Below are positions 1-9,770 of a DNA stretch of 64,000 nucleotides, piece after piece. Source of the stretch: Shewanella litorisediminis (lineage in GTDB: Bacteria; Pseudomonadota; Gammaproteobacteria; Enterobacterales; Shewanellaceae); assembly GCF_016834455.1 (NCBI RefSeq), contig NZ_CP069213.1:2976501-3040500 (forward strand). Direction: 5' to 3'. Every line of letters starts with the position of its first letter. The stretch's first letter is position 1. The position numbers were made by a program, and so were the translations under genes. The notes below the pieces were generated by a model. The model searched no databases and was not told where the DNA came from. It saw nothing but the letters and a program-made list of their open reading frames with translations.

Positions 1-727
1 CTGGTGGTGCACCGAATTCGCCCGCTTCACCTTCACCGGCCAGACGGATACGGTCACCGGTATCGACACCGGCCGGAATTTTCACCGACAGTGTCTTGGT
101 CTTCTCGACACGGCCATTGCCATGACACTTGCTGCAAGGATCTTTAATAATCTTGCCGCGGCCATGACAGGTTGGACAGGTCTGCTGCACGGCGAAGAAG
201 CCCTGACGCATCTGCACCTGACCCATACCATGACAGGTACCACAGGTCGTGGCAGACGAGCCTTTCTTGGCACCTGAACCATCACAGCTGTCGCAGCCAA
301 CCAGGGTTGGCACTTTCAGCTCTTTGGTCAGGCCACGTACGGCCTCTTCCAGCGACAGCTCCAGGTTGTAACGCAGGTCGGAGCCACGGGCTGCCTGACG
401 CTGACCGCCACGACGGCCGCCGCCAAAAATATCGCCGAACACGTCGCCGAAGATGTCGCCGAAGTCACCGCCGCCACCGAAACCACCGCCACCGCGGTTG
501 GGATCAACACCGGCATGGCCAAACTGATCGTAAGCGGCCTTCTTGTCGGTGTCGGTGAGGATTTCGTAGGCTTCCTTCACCTCTTTAAAGCTGGCTTCGG
601 CCTCTTTGTCACCGGGGTTACGATCGGGGTGATACTTCATAGCCAGGCGCTTATAGGCCTTCTTGATTTCCCGCTCGCTGGCATCACGGCCAACGCCGAG
701 CACCTCGTAATAATCTCGCTTTGACAT
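1..727 (-). CDS. dnaJ: Chaperone DnaJ (Hsp40), C-terminal part outside the window
   Basis: Co-chaperone that delivers unfolded clients to DnaK and stimulates its ATPase. Starting at the ATG at 727, the first 242 codons are present; the family is about 375 residues, so the C-terminal substrate-binding part lies beyond base 1. The J domain is at residues 1-70 with the HPD motif in [11 protein letters not shown] Gly/Phe-rich linker follows, then all four CxxCxGxG zinc-binding repeats ([33 protein letters not shown]). It lies 88 bp downstream of dnaK on the same strand and is almost certainly cotranscribed from the sigma-32 promoter. The truncation is only the window edge. Confidence 0.98.
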   Translation of the reverse strand, partial: MSKRDYYEVLGVGRDASEREIKKAYKRLAMKYHPDRNPGDKEAEASFKEVKEAYEILTDTDKKAAYDQFGHAGVDPNRGGGGFGGGGDFGDIFGDVFGDIFGGGRRGGQRQAARGSDLRYNLELSLEEAVRGLTKELKVPTLVGCDSCDGSGAKKGSSATTCGTCHGMGQVQMRQGFFAVQQTCPTCHGRGKIIKDPCSKCHGNGRVEKTKTLSVKIPAGVDTGDRIRLAGEGEAGEFGAPP

Positions 728-815
728 AGGTTCACGCTATCTGGGATTCGTTAGGACAAACGGGCGTTAGGGTTTCCCCTTAACGCCCGCCACTTAAGTT
801 AATAGGCCGGGCCTA

Positions 816-2729
816 TTACTTCTTGTCGTCTTTCACTTCTTCAAACTCGGCGTCAACCACATCGTCTGCGGTCTTCTCGGCAGAGCTACCCTGAGCGCTG
901 CCCTGGGCGCCCTGCGCCTTGGCCTGAGCGATTTCTACCAGCTTGGCAGAAGCTTCAATCAGTGACTGGGTGGCAGTGTCGATGGCTTCTTTGTCGTTGC
1001 CCTTCACTGCTTTTTCAACTTCAGCAATGGCCGCTTCAATCTTGGCCTTGTCGTCGCTGCCCAGCGCTTCACCGGCTTCTTCTACCTGCTTCTTGGTCGC
1101 GTGCACCAGACCATCGGCCTGGTTACGGGCCTGAGCCAGCTCTTCGAACTTCTTGTCTTCGTCGGCGTGGGCTTCAGCGTCGCGTACCATTTGTGCGACT
1201 TCTTCATCAGACAGACCAGAAGAAGCCTTGATGGTAATCTTCTGCTCTTTGCCGGTCTTCTTGTCTTTGGCAGACACGTGCAGAATACCGTCGGCGTCGA
1301 TGTCGAAGGTCACTTCAATCTGAGGCATGCCGCGTGGAGCAGGCTCGATACCTTCCAGGTTGAACTGACCCAGAGACTTGTTGGCGCTGGCCTGCTTACG
1401 CTCACCCTGCAGCACGTGGATGGTCACGGCGCTCTGGTTATCGTCGGCAGTAGAGAACACCTGGCTTGCCTTGGTAGGAATAGTGGTGTTCTTTTCAATC
1501 AGCTTGGTCATTACCTGACCCATGGTCTCGATACCCAGAGACAGTGGGGTTACGTCCAGCAGCAGTACGTCTTTTACGTCACCGGCCAGCACGCCCGCCT
1601 GCACGGCAGCACCGACTGCCACGGCTTCGTCAGGGTTTACGTCCTTACGAGGCTCTTTGCCGAAGAAGTTGGTTACCGCTTCCTGCACTTTTGGCATGCG
1701 GGTTTGACCGCCCACCAGAATCACTTCGTTGATGTCAGACACAGACAGGTCCGCATCGGCCAGAGCCACTTTCAAAGGCTCCAGAGAGCGCTGGATGAGG
1801 TCTTCAACCAGAGATTCCAACTTGGCACGGGTCACTTTCACCACCAGGTGTTTTGGACCTGTGGCATCGGCAGTGATGTACGGCAGGTTCACTTCGGTCT
1901 GGTTGGTGCTGGACAGCTCAATCTTGGCTTTTTCAGCGGCTTCTTTCAGACGCTGCATGGCCAGAGGATCGTTACGCAGATCCAGACCCTGCTCCTTCTT
2001 GAACTCGTCAGCCAGGTAGTTGATCAGACGGTTGTCGAAGTCTTCACCACCCAGGTGAGTGTCACCGTTGGTAGCCAGTACTTCGAAGGTCTGGTCGCCG
2101 TCGTTGTTGTCGATTTCAATGATGGAGATATCGAAAGTACCACCACCGAGGTCATACACGGCCACAATGTTGTCGCCCTGCTTCTTGTCGATACCATAGG
2201 CCAGCGCCGCAGCAGTTGGCTCGTTGATGATACGTTTTACTTCCAGACCCGCGATACGGCCGGCATCTTTGGTAGCCTGGCGCTGCGCATCGTTGAAGTA
2301 AGCAGGTACAGTGATAACCGCTTCAGTGACTTCTTCACCGAGGAAGTCTTCAGCCGTTTTCTTCATCTTTTTCAGCACTTCGGCAGACACCTGAGGAGGT
2401 GCCATCTTCTTGCCGCGGCTTTCTACCCAGGCATCACCGTTGTCAGCCTGAATGATTTTGAATGGCATGATGTTCACATCACGCTGTACTTCGTCATCTT
2501 TGAAACGGCGACCAATCAAACGCTTGATAGCGAAGAAGGTGTTGGTTGGGTTGGTCACGGCCTGGCGTTTTGCAGGCTGGCCCACCAGCGTTTCGTCTTC
2601 AGTAAAAGCAATGATGGAGGGCGTAGTGCGATCGCCTTCAGCGTTTTCAATCACTCGCGCCTTGCCGCCATCGAGCACAGCTACACAAGAGTTGGTTGTG
2701 CCGAGGTCGATACCGATAATCTTACCCAT
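816..2729 (-). CDS. dnaK: Molecular chaperone DnaK (Hsp70)
   Basis: ATP-dependent cytosolic Hsp70 of 637 residues, the usual length. The ATPase domain opens with [14 protein letters not shown] and contains the phosphate loop [12 protein letters not shown] and [10 protein letters not shown]. The substrate-binding domain begins near residue 390 after [14 protein letters not shown], and the C-terminus is the acidic tail typical of DnaK. I chose the ATG at 2729, preceded by GGAGGACTCC; an upstream in-frame ATG four codons earlier would bury this ribosome site. First gene of dnaK-dnaJ, under a sigma-32 promoter at 2779-2807. grpE is not in the window. Confidence 0.99.
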   Translation of the reverse strand: MGKIIGIDLGTTNSCVAVLDGGKARVIENAEGDRTTPSIIAFTEDETLVGQPAKRQAVTNPTNTFFAIKRLIGRRFKDDEVQRDVNIMPFKIIQADNGDAWVESRGKKMAPPQVSAEVLKKMKKTAEDFLGEEVTEAVITVPAYFNDAQRQATKDAGRIAGLEVKRIINEPTAAALAYGIDKKQGDNIVAVYDLGGGTFDISIIEIDNNDGDQTFEVLATNGDTHLGGEDFDNRLINYLADEFKKEQGLDLRNDPLAMQRLKEAAEKAKIELSSTNQTEVNLPYITADATGPKHLVVKVTRAKLESLVEDLIQRSLEPLKVALADADLSVSDINEVILVGGQTRMPKVQEAVTNFFGKEPRKDVNPDEAVAVGAAVQAGVLAGDVKDVLLLDVTPLSLGIETMGQVMTKLIEKNTTIPTKASQVFSTADDNQSAVTIHVLQGERKQASANKSLGQFNLEGIEPAPRGMPQIEVTFDIDADGILHVSAKDKKTGKEQKITIKASSGLSDEEVAQMVRDAEAHADEDKKFEELAQARNQADGLVHATKKQVEEAGEALGSDDKAKIEAAIAEVEKAVKGNDKEAIDTATQSLIEASAKLVEIAQAKAQGAQGSAQGSSAEKTADDVVDAEFEEVKDDKK

Positions 2730-2778
2730 GGAGTCCTCCAAAAAATTCTGTCACGCAATAATTCGTTACCTGATGTCG

Positions 2779-2807
2779 ATATGGGGACGGGATTTTGGGT
2801 TTTCAAG
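2779..2807 (-). promoter_or_regulatory. Sigma-32 (RpoH) heat-shock promoter of dnaK-dnaJ
   Basis: On the minus strand the sequence reads CTTGAAA, 14 bases, then CCCCATAT. This matches the RpoH consensus (CTTGAA, 13-17 bp, CCCCATnT) essentially perfectly. It lies about 50 bp upstream of the dnaK start codon, leaving a short leader. Confidence 0.93.
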
Positions 2808-2996
2808 CCCCGGTTCCATCGCTCGCCATATCATCCTTAACGCCTATATTGGGTCAGTCATTTCGATTACAAGGGCTGAGCAAAAATTTTTGATCCTTTT
2901 TACAGAATCAGGGCCGCAAACACGTATAATGCATGCAATCGAAGCGTTGACCCGTTCGGGTTGACCGGTTTGTCTCGAGTCACAGGAATCTGTTAG

Positions 2997-3908
2997 TTGA
3001 AAACCTCAAATCTGGCCTATCTGTACGGTATGGCCGCGGTGCTTTTGTGGTCTACCGTTGCGACCGCCTTTAAACTGGCGTTGGCCGAGTATTCACCTCT
3101 GCAATTGCTGTTTATTGCTGTCATCACTTCCATTCTGGCCTTGGGGGCCATTCTGGGGTTTCAGGGAAAACTCAGGCATGTCGTCCGTCAGTGGCAGGAA
3201 AGACCCCTGTTTTATCTGCAAACCGGGCTCCTCAATCCATTCCTCTATTATCTGGTGCTCTTTAAGGCGTACGATCTCCTGCCGGCGCAGCAGGCGTTAT
3301 CACTCAACTACACCTGGGCCATTTTATTACCGCTGCTGGCCGTGCCTTTGCTCGGTCAACAGCTTCGCAAGACCGACCTGATAGCGGCCTTGGTCGCCTA
3401 CGGCGGTGTATTTGTGATTGCCACCGGAGGCAGTTTGGCCGGGTTTTCCCTCTCGGAGCCAACCGGTATTGTGATGGCGCTGACCAGCACCCTGCTCTGG
3501 TGTCTCTACTGGATAGTGAATACCAAGGATAAGGGCGATCCTGTGGTGAGTCTGCTGCTCAGCTTTTTGATAGGCTTGCCCTTTGTGACCGTGGCTATGC
3601 TAATGACGCAGGGATTGCCTACTTTTTCCGGCAAAGGCCTTGCCGCCGCCGTGTATGTGGGATTGTTTGAGATGGGCGTAACCTTCGTGCTCTGGCTGAT
3701 GGCACTCAAAAGCAGTGAACGCACCGCCAGCATCAGCACCCTGGTATTTCTCTCACCTGTGCTGTCGATTGGCTTTATCGCACTGGTGCTTGGTGAAGAT
3801 ATCAGGCTTTCCACCTTTATCGGCCTTGGCCTTATTCTCAGTGCATTGGCCCTGCAGCAATGGCTGCCGCGCTGGCTGGGCAGTCACACCGAAACCGTCA
3901 AATCATGA
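2997..3908 (+). CDS. DMT-superfamily (EamA) inner-membrane transporter
   Basis: A 303-residue protein with about ten hydrophobic segments, organised as two EamA halves (roughly residues 8-140 and 155-290). This is the layout of drug/metabolite exporters of the RhaT/YdcZ type. The start is a TTG at 2997, preceded by AGGA in CACAGGAAT; the reading frame begins KTSNLAYLYGMAAVLLWST, the normal EamA opening. Substrate cannot be told from sequence. Monocistronic: it is divergent from dnaK and followed by a strong terminator at 3911-3936. Confidence 0.85.
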   Translation: MKTSNLAYLYGMAAVLLWSTVATAFKLALAEYSPLQLLFIAVITSILALGAILGFQGKLRHVVRQWQERPLFYLQTGLLNPFLYYLVLFKAYDLLPAQQALSLNYTWAILLPLLAVPLLGQQLRKTDLIAALVAYGGVFVIATGGSLAGFSLSEPTGIVMALTSTLLWCLYWIVNTKDKGDPVVSLLLSFLIGLPFVTVAMLMTQGLPTFSGKGLAAAVYVGLFEMGVTFVLWLMALKSSERTASISTLVFLSPVLSIGFIALVLGEDIRLSTFIGLGLILSALALQQWLPRWLGSHTETVKS

Positions 3909-3910
3909 AA

Positions 3911-3936
3911 AAAGGCCCTGCACAGGGCCTTTTTTC
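3911..3936 (+). terminator. Intrinsic terminator, probably bidirectional
   Basis: Perfect stem AAAGGCCCTG / CAGGGCCTTT followed by a T run, directly after the DMT transporter. It also ends the convergent minus-strand gene at 3960. Confidence 0.9.
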
Positions 3937-3959
3937 ACTAAGTCACTCTACAGCATCGG

Positions 3960-4586
3960 TTAAAGCTGCTGAATGCCTACTTCGCCAACGCCGACGTCAA
4001 CCTTCAGCTTGCCTGTTCCGCTGCTTTGGGATTGAAAACTCTGGCTCACCAGCGCCTGGCTGATCGGCTGCTGCTGACCATTGCGGAGGAAGTTGACCTC
4101 ACCGACTCCTGAGTGCAGCGAAATACTGCCATAGTCATGGCTGTGGTTTACCTGCACCTCGCCTACACCCAAATCGATTTCCAGGCTGTTATCCAAACCG
4201 GATGTGGCGATTCGCCCAACGCCCATATCAACGGATACGGCCGCATCGGCAGGCAAGGTTATGCGCCAGTGTTCCTTGAGGTCGTCATTGTCATTGAGTG
4301 ACAATACCAGGCGTTTACCCTCTGTTATCTTGGTGTTAAGTTCAACTTCGCTGATATCCGTTTTACCGCCAAAGAGCCATCCAGAGCCTTTGGCCGGGGT
4401 CAGCACCACTTCCACACTAACTTCATCGCCGTCACCGGCCTCTATCTCTACTTCGCCCACTCCCACGTCCAGATAGAGGGTCTCTCCCTGATACGCAAAG
4501 GTTTGTGAAAGCGTTCTCTCCCCGGCAAGCACAGGCGCAGCTATCAGTATGGTCGCGAGGGTCACAGCGGTCAGGACAGGTTTCAT
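3960..4586 (-). CDS. Secreted DUF4097-like beta-repeat protein of unknown function
   Basis: A 208-residue protein whose signal peptide (MKPVLTAVTLATILIAAPVLA) puts it in the periplasm or outside. The start at 4586 has GGAG eight bases upstream; an upstream extension of 21 codons lacks a signal-like start. The mature part is built from repeated short beta strands carrying GVGEV or GVGRI motifs (at least five copies), suggestive of a beta-helix or stacked-strand fold like that of DUF4097 'putative adhesin' proteins. The role is unknown. It sits alone between two bidirectional terminators. Confidence 0.7.
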   Translation of the reverse strand: MKPVLTAVTLATILIAAPVLAGERTLSQTFAYQGETLYLDVGVGEVEIEAGDGDEVSVEVVLTPAKGSGWLFGGKTDISEVELNTKITEGKRLVLSLNDNDDLKEHWRITLPADAAVSVDMGVGRIATSGLDNSLEIDLGVGEVQVNHSHDYGSISLHSGVGEVNFLRNGQQQPISQALVSQSFQSQSSGTGKLKVDVGVGEVGIQQL

Positions 4587-4826
4587 GTTTATTCTCCATT
4601 CAGTAAACAGGCGCAGATTGATTCCTGTACTCAGCAAAGAGAATGCCAAAATTTATATTCATATTTATCAATGACTTGATGAATTAAGGTTTTCAGCATT
4701 AAGCCAACTCCCCAATCTGTTGGTCAATTTCACCACTCATGCAGCAAATTCGGCACAACAAGGTTGAAAACACCAGTTAACAGGTTTATAACTTTAAACC
4801 TCAAGTGCAAAGGAGAGCGCAAGAGC

Positions 4827-5249
4827 ATGAGCCTGGTTATCAACGGCACCCCAATACTCAACCTGTCATCCATGGCTGAAAAACGCCTTCGTTTCAGTGC
4901 CTTGTCTGTGTGTATTGTCATGATTGTTGTCGACCATTACTACGGCAATATCTTCACTACCACCGCATTATTGCTGTACGCCATGTTTTTGTTTCCGGCG
5001 ATTTATTTAAACCGCAATGTGCAACTTAAGTACTTTTCCCACGCTCAGGATCCAATAATCGCTTTTCGAATTATGAGTCTGCTGATTTGCGCCGCCTTGG
5101 TATTGGTATGGACTGTGGCGATTGTGGACCATATCGTTAATCCGCCGGTTTTCCCCAAAGAAGAGCGGTTCAAAGAGTTAATGGGTGAACATTATGAGCG
5201 GCCACAAACCATGACTCAGGCAAGGCCACTCACAGATGCAACCAAGTGA
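4827..5249 (+). CDS. Small integral membrane protein of unknown function
   Basis: About 140 residues if translation starts at the ATG at 4827, with AAGGAG about 11 bases upstream. Another in-frame ATG at 4764 would add 21 residues but has no clear ribosome site. Three hydrophobic segments are visible: VCIVMIVVDHYYG, TTTALLLYAMFLFPAIYL and RIMSLLICAALVLVWTVAIV. A short polar tail follows. I recognise no family. It is followed by a terminator and has no obvious partner. Confidence 0.6.
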   Translation: MSLVINGTPILNLSSMAEKRLRFSALSVCIVMIVVDHYYGNIFTTTALLLYAMFLFPAIYLNRNVQLKYFSHAQDPIIAFRIMSLLICAALVLVWTVAIVDHIVNPPVFPKEERFKELMGEHYERPQTMTQARPLTDATK

Positions 5250-5298
5250 TGCAACATAGCCACGCCCCAAGCGGCGGTTGAGCCGGAATTTGCCCATT

Positions 5299-5326
5299 AA
5301 AAAAGCCGCAGCATGCGGCTTTTTTA
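5299..5326. terminator. Bidirectional intrinsic terminator
   Basis: AAAAAGCCGCA-GCA-TGCGGCTTTTTT. A-tract and T-tract flank an 8-bp GC-rich stem, between the plus-strand membrane gene and the convergent proBA operon. Confidence 0.9.
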
Positions 5327-5354
5327 ATGCAACTGACCAACACTGCGTTGGCGC

Positions 5355-6617
5355 TTATCGGCAAGTGTAATCGCCAATTCCCAACCATTTATAGGTGGTC
5401 AGGGCCTCAAGCCCCATGGGACCTCTGGCGTGCAGTTTCTGGGTGCTGACTGCAACCTCGGCGCCAAGCCCGAACTGGCCACCATCGGTAAAGCGGGTGG
5501 ACGCGTTCAGATACACAGCGGCCGAGTTAACCTCATTCATAAAGTGGGTCGCAGCGGCAAGATTATCGGTGAGAATCGCCTCTGAGTGCCCGGATGAGTA
5601 GTGGCGGATATGGGCGATGGCCTCATCGATATCCGAAACCACCTTCACCCCCAGGGTCAGGGACAACCATTCTGTCCCGAAACTCTCATCAGAAGCAGCT
5701 TCAGAGGCAATACCTGCGCCATCAAGCTGTTTACGGCTTTGCTCGCAGGCTACCAGCTTCACGCCTTTCTCCTGCAAAGACTGTGCAAGCTTTGGCAACC
5801 AGCCAAGTTTGTCCTGATGGATAAGCAGGGTGTCCAGCGCATTACACACGGTGGGGCGCTGCACCTTGGCATTGATAATCACGTCTGCTGCACGATTTGT
5901 GTCGGCGTCCTTGTCCAGGTAAAGATGGCAGATGCCTATGCCACCCAAAATGACCGGGATGGTGGCCTGCTCGGCACACAGACGCTGCAATCCCTGCCCG
6001 CCTCTTGGCACTATCATGTCGACGAATTTATCCAGCTTCAAAAGGCCACTGACCAGGGCACGGTCCGGGTTATCAATCAGCTGCACGCAATCTTCCGGCA
6101 AGCCTTCGCTGGCCAATGCACGGCGAATGGCAGCGGCCAGTGCGATATTCGACTCGCGGGTTTCTTTTCCGCCGCGAAGAATGACCGCATTACCGGTTTT
6201 CAGGGCCAGCACGGCAATCTCTACGGTGACATTGGGGCGGGCCTCATAAATCACCCCAATTACCCCCAAGGGGACCCGGCGACGGCACAGGCGCATGCCG
6301 TTATCCAGTAGCCGACTGTCAAACTCTTCGCCTATGGGGTCGGCAAGGGAAATCACGTTATCGATATCGGCAATGATGCCCTTGAGCCGGTCTTCATTGA
6401 GGAGCAGCCTGTCAATCATGGCTTCACCCAAACCCGACGCGCGCGCCGCAGCCACGTCTTTGCCGTTGGCGGCCAAAATATCGTCAAATGCCAGCTGAAG
6501 TTCAGTGCCAATACGGCCAAGCAAGCGGTTCTTGGCAATCACGCCAAGGTTTGCCAGTGCAAAGCCCGAACGCTTGGCGGCCTGCCCCAATTGCAGCAAA
6601 TAAGCCTGTGTGTCCAT
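5355..6617 (-). CDS. proA: Gamma-glutamyl phosphate reductase
   Basis: NADPH-dependent reduction of gamma-glutamyl phosphate to glutamate semialdehyde, the second step of proline synthesis. The 420 residues match the family. The aldehyde-dehydrogenase fold is recognisable, with the catalytic cysteine in [14 protein letters not shown] and the conserved PRGGQGLQR segment. The ATG at 6617 overlaps the proB stop codon by one base (TAATG), so the two genes are translationally coupled. Ends before the terminator at 5299. Confidence 0.98.
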   Translation of the reverse strand: MDTQAYLLQLGQAAKRSGFALANLGVIAKNRLLGRIGTELQLAFDDILAANGKDVAAARASGLGEAMIDRLLLNEDRLKGIIADIDNVISLADPIGEEFDSRLLDNGMRLCRRRVPLGVIGVIYEARPNVTVEIAVLALKTGNAVILRGGKETRESNIALAAAIRRALASEGLPEDCVQLIDNPDRALVSGLLKLDKFVDMIVPRGGQGLQRLCAEQATIPVILGGIGICHLYLDKDADTNRAADVIINAKVQRPTVCNALDTLLIHQDKLGWLPKLAQSLQEKGVKLVACEQSRKQLDGAGIASEAASDESFGTEWLSLTLGVKVVSDIDEAIAHIRHYSSGHSEAILTDNLAAATHFMNEVNSAAVYLNASTRFTDGGQFGLGAEVAVSTQKLHARGPMGLEALTTYKWLGIGDYTCR

Positions 6618-7756
6618 TACCTGGCCTCCCCAATCATTTCCAACACCACCATGTCGTTGCGGTGCACCACGGCATCGCCATAGTCATAGCCCAGCAGGGG
6701 TTCAATCTCGTCAGAGTGCTTACCGGCAATCAGATTCAATGCCTGCGACTGATAGCGGGCAATACCTCTGGCCACCACACGGCCATCGGGACTCACCAGT
6801 TCAAGGGTATCGCCACGTTCAAACAGGCCTTCAACCCCTGTGATGCCTTTCGATAACAGGCTGCGGCCCCGGCAGGTCACTGCGGCCACGGCACCTAGAT
6901 CCAGCAGCAGGCGCCCCTTCGCCTTGGGGCCGGCCAAAATCCACTGCTTACGACTCTCCAGTGGGCTCTCAATGGCCAGAAAACGGGTACCCACAGCCTC
7001 GCGGCGGGCCGCCTTGAAAATCACTTCCGGATGATGACCCGAGGCAATAATCACTTCCACTCCGGCGCGGCGGGCAATGTCGGCGGCCTGTAACTTGGTG
7101 GCCATCCCACCTGTGCCAAGGCCTGACACAGAGCCACCTGCCAGCAGTCGCAGGCTGTCGTCGATATGCTCAACCTCAGGGATCAGGCGCGCATTGGGCT
7201 CTTTGCGGGGATCGGCATCAAACAACCCTTTCTGATCGGTGAGCAGCATCAGGAGGTCGGCATCACACAGGAGCGCCGCCCGGGCCGACAGATTATCGTT
7301 ATCCCCCACCTTGATTTCGGTGGTCGCCACCGCATCGTTTTCGTTGATGATGGGGACAATCCCCTGTGCGAGCAGCGCATTGAGGGTGTCGCGGGCATTG
7401 AGATAACGCTCACGGTCATGAAGATCAGCCCGGGTCAGCAGCAGCTGGCCCACGTGCAATCCGTAGATACTGAACAGTTGTGACCAGGCGAGAATGAGCT
7501 GGCTTTGCCCGACAGCGGCCAGGAGTTGCTTGTTGGCCATGGTGTCGGGCAAAACCGGGTAGCCCAGGTGTTCACGACCGGCTGCAATGGCACCCGAGGT
7601 CACCAACACCACTTCCACACCTGACTTCATCAGCCCTGCCATTTGTCTGGCAAGCTCCACCATGTGTGCCTTATCCAGCGACTTGCTGCCGGATGTCAGT
7701 ACACTGGTCCCCAGTTTCACCACTACCCGTCGGTAGCCCTGCACACTCGAGTTCAT
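6617..7756 (-). CDS. proB: Glutamate 5-kinase with C-terminal PUA domain
   Basis: ATP-dependent phosphorylation of glutamate, the first and feedback-controlled step of proline synthesis. The 379 residues comprise an amino-acid-kinase domain (about 1-260: [43 protein letters not shown]) and a PUA domain (about 280-365). The start is ATG at 7756. First gene of proBA. A possible promoter with TATAAG as -10 lies about 40 bp upstream, but it is not convincing enough to list separately. Confidence 0.98.
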   Translation of the reverse strand: MNSSVQGYRRVVVKLGTSVLTSGSKSLDKAHMVELARQMAGLMKSGVEVVLVTSGAIAAGREHLGYPVLPDTMANKQLLAAVGQSQLILAWSQLFSIYGLHVGQLLLTRADLHDRERYLNARDTLNALLAQGIVPIINENDAVATTEIKVGDNDNLSARAALLCDADLLMLLTDQKGLFDADPRKEPNARLIPEVEHIDDSLRLLAGGSVSGLGTGGMATKLQAADIARRAGVEVIIASGHHPEVIFKAARREAVGTRFLAIESPLESRKQWILAGPKAKGRLLLDLGAVAAVTCRGRSLLSKGITGVEGLFERGDTLELVSPDGRVVARGIARYQSQALNLIAGKHSDEIEPLLGYDYGDAVVHRNDMVVLEMIGEAR

Positions 7757-7864
7757 CTTGATCCATGTAAAAAAGCCGAACTCACCTTATACCCAAAGCA
7801 ACCGCCCTTGCACAACGGCGCCGATGGATATTTGCCACAAAAAGCGCTCAAGTTAAAAAAATAC

Positions 7865-7896
7865 ATAAAAAAAGGGCCATACATTGTATGACCCTT
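7865..7896 (-). terminator. Terminator of the purine permease gene
   Basis: On the minus strand AAGGGTCATAC-AAT-GTATGGCCCTT is followed by a long T run. It lies just after the permease stop codon and insulates proBA. Confidence 0.88.
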
Positions 7897-7921
7897 AATC
7901 TATCAGACTGTGAGGGGACTA

Positions 7922-9211
7922 TCAGGCAAAGGCAAACTTGGCCACAAACAGCAGTGCCAGCACCACAACGCCCACATTCAGGTCGCGGAAACGGCCACTC
8001 AGGGCCTTGATAGCCGCGTAGGAGATAAAGCCAAAGGCGATACCGGAAGCAATAGAGAACGTCAGCGGCATCAGGAGACACACCACCACAACGGGGGCCG
8101 CCTCGGTGATGTCCTCCCACTCTACATGTACCAGGCCCGACATCATCAGAATGGCCACGTAGAACAGGGTACCTGCGGTGGCATAAGCCGGTACCATACC
8201 CGCCAGCGGCGAGATAAACAGCGCGGCCAAAAACAACAGCCCCACGACCACGGCAGTTAAACCGGTACGGCCACCGGCACTCACACCGGCAGTACTCTCG
8301 ATATAGCTGGTTGTGGTGGAGGTACCCAGACCCGCACCGGCGATGGTTGCCACACTGTCGGCGGTCAGGGCACGGTTCAGACGAGGCAGGCGGCCCTTGT
8401 CATCGAGGAAACCACCGCGCTGCGCTACAGCAACCAGGGTGCCTGAGGTGTCAAAGAGATCCACAAACAGGAAGGCAAACACCACCGACAGCATGCTCAC
8501 TTCGAGCACGGCTGAGAGATCCATCTTCATAAAAGTGGGGGCGATTGACGGTGGCGCCGAAACCAGACCATTGTACTGGATGTCACCAAACAGCAGGCCC
8601 AGACCGGTAATGGCCAGAATGCTCAGGATAACGGCGGATTTCATACCGCGGTTTACCATGGCGATGATGAGGAAAAAGCCCAGAACCGCCATCACAGCTG
8701 GAAAGGCCTTGATGTCGCCCATGGTCACCAGGGTGGCAGGGCTGGCTACCACAATACCCGCGCTCTTGAGGCCAATCAGCGCCAGGAACAGACCGATACC
8801 GGCAGCGATACCAAGACGCAGCGACATGGGAATGGAATTCACAATCCATTCGCGAATGCGCACCAGCGACAAAATCAGGAAGCAGACACCGGACATGAAC
8901 ACGGCACCGAGCGCCGTTTCCCAGCTGTAGCCCATTTCACCGACCACTGTGTAGGTAAAGAAGGCGTTAAGGCCCATACCGGGCGCAAGTGCGATGGGAT
9001 AGTTGGCCATCAGCCCCATGATCAAACAGCCTACGGCCGCCGCAAGACAGGTCGCCACAAACACGGCGCCATGGTCCATACCGGCATCGGCCAACATCAT
9101 GGGATTGACGAAAATAATGTACGCCATGGTCAGGAAGGTTGTTAAACCCGCAACCACTTCCTGCTTTAAGGTCGTTTGGTTTTCTTTGAGTTTAAAGAGT
9201 TTTTCTAACAT
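7922..9211 (-). CDS. NCS2/AzgA-family purine (adenine/guanine/hypoxanthine) permease
   Basis: A 429-residue inner-membrane purine:proton symporter with about 13 transmembrane segments. Typical AzgA-branch motifs are the N-terminal TTFLTMAYIIFVNPMML, the PGMGLNAFFTY loop and GTSTTTSYIESTAGV, all diagnostic of the GhxP/AdeP subgroup rather than the xanthine/uracil UraA type. Exact substrate preference (adenine versus guanine/hypoxanthine) cannot be decided. Single gene with its own terminator. I saw no PurR operator or purine riboswitch upstream. Confidence 0.92.
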   Translation of the reverse strand: MLEKLFKLKENQTTLKQEVVAGLTTFLTMAYIIFVNPMMLADAGMDHGAVFVATCLAAAVGCLIMGLMANYPIALAPGMGLNAFFTYTVVGEMGYSWETALGAVFMSGVCFLILSLVRIREWIVNSIPMSLRLGIAAGIGLFLALIGLKSAGIVVASPATLVTMGDIKAFPAVMAVLGFFLIIAMVNRGMKSAVILSILAITGLGLLFGDIQYNGLVSAPPSIAPTFMKMDLSAVLEVSMLSVVFAFLFVDLFDTSGTLVAVAQRGGFLDDKGRLPRLNRALTADSVATIAGAGLGTSTTTSYIESTAGVSAGGRTGLTAVVVGLLFLAALFISPLAGMVPAYATAGTLFYVAILMMSGLVHVEWEDITEAAPVVVVCLLMPLTFSIASGIAFGFISYAAIKALSGRFRDLNVGVVVLALLFVAKFAFA

Positions 9212-9399
9212 GGAACTGGGTTCCTTGATCTTGTTTTAGTATTGGGTACGAGAGGGTGAATGTAAAAATGCCTTAACATTCTCGATTCGGCGCAGATTAT
9301 AGGGGCTTTCCCCTGGTCAGGCCAGAACAAATGCCCAAGGCGGGCGCTGGCGCAGAATGCAATCGATTGCGATGGTTAGAAAGGAAGCTTTCGATGGAT

Positions 9400-9426
9400 A
9401 AAAAAAAGCCTGCTCAATGAGCAGGC
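9400..9426 (-). terminator. Intrinsic terminator of the small transcript
   Basis: On the minus strand GCCTGCTC-ATT-GAGCAGGC followed by seven Ts. There is no conventional gene between it and the promoter at 9894-9921, so it must end the small transcript described here. Confidence 0.9.
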
Positions 9427-9487
9427 AAAGACATGTTTCAAGCGTCCCGGATGGGAAAAGAATTACCGCGCTAGCGGAAACACCTTG

Positions 9488-9515
9488 GTATGTTGAATGA
9501 TGCGAATCAACATAC
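9488..9515 (-). ncRNA. Stable hairpin in the 3' part of the small transcript
   Basis: A perfect 9-bp stem, GTATGTTGA / TCAACATAC, around a 10-base loop. It overlaps a 16-codon ATG-initiated frame (9463-9513) that I take to be chance. A second, weaker stem (TACCC/GGGTA) lies just upstream in the transcript. Pairing of this quality suggests a structured RNA rather than plain trailer. Confidence 0.55.
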
Positions 9516-9621
9516 TACTTGAGTCCAAAAGTACCCAAAGGGGTAACACAAAGGTTGATGGATGATGGAAACTACTTCAAGAAGGGGTAGTTAAGCCCTT
9601 GAATCGCCATAGAGGGGACGA

Positions 9622-9720
9622 TTAGCCCTTAAAAGTCATACTGTACAGACCACCGCGCAACAGAGTCGCGTTAAACCAGGTGTTCTGCCAAACGAAAGCG
9701 TTTTTACCAGTGTAAGACAT
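9622..9720 (-). CDS. Candidate 32-residue small protein, unknown function
   Basis: An ATG at 9720, nine bases after GGAG, opens 32 codons (MSYTGKNAFVWQNTW... to ...SMTFKG) and stops with TAA. Another ATG at 9726 is possible but only three bases from the GGAG. The peptide is rich in aromatic residues and Asn/Thr, has a few Lys/Arg, and has neither a clear signal peptide nor a membrane segment. A promoter upstream and terminator downstream enclose it. I recognise no family. Support is the ribosome site and the dedicated transcription unit; conservation was not checked. Confidence 0.55.
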   Translation of the reverse strand: MSYTGKNAFVWQNTWFNATLLRGGLYSMTFKG

Positions 9721-9770
9721 AGTCATAAGCTCCAAATTAACAAGTCAGTAAGTACTCTAGCAAAGCTTGG

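Noticed and set aside
1101-2840. 579-codon open frame on the plus strand opposite dnaK
   Set aside because: It is fully antisense to dnaK, has no family similarity I can see and follows codon-bias effects in the opposite strand. DnaK is unmistakable.
9212-9400. Possible purine riboswitch or PurR operator before the purine permease
   Set aside because: I found neither the purine aptamer core nor an ACGCAAACG-type palindrome; nothing supports either.
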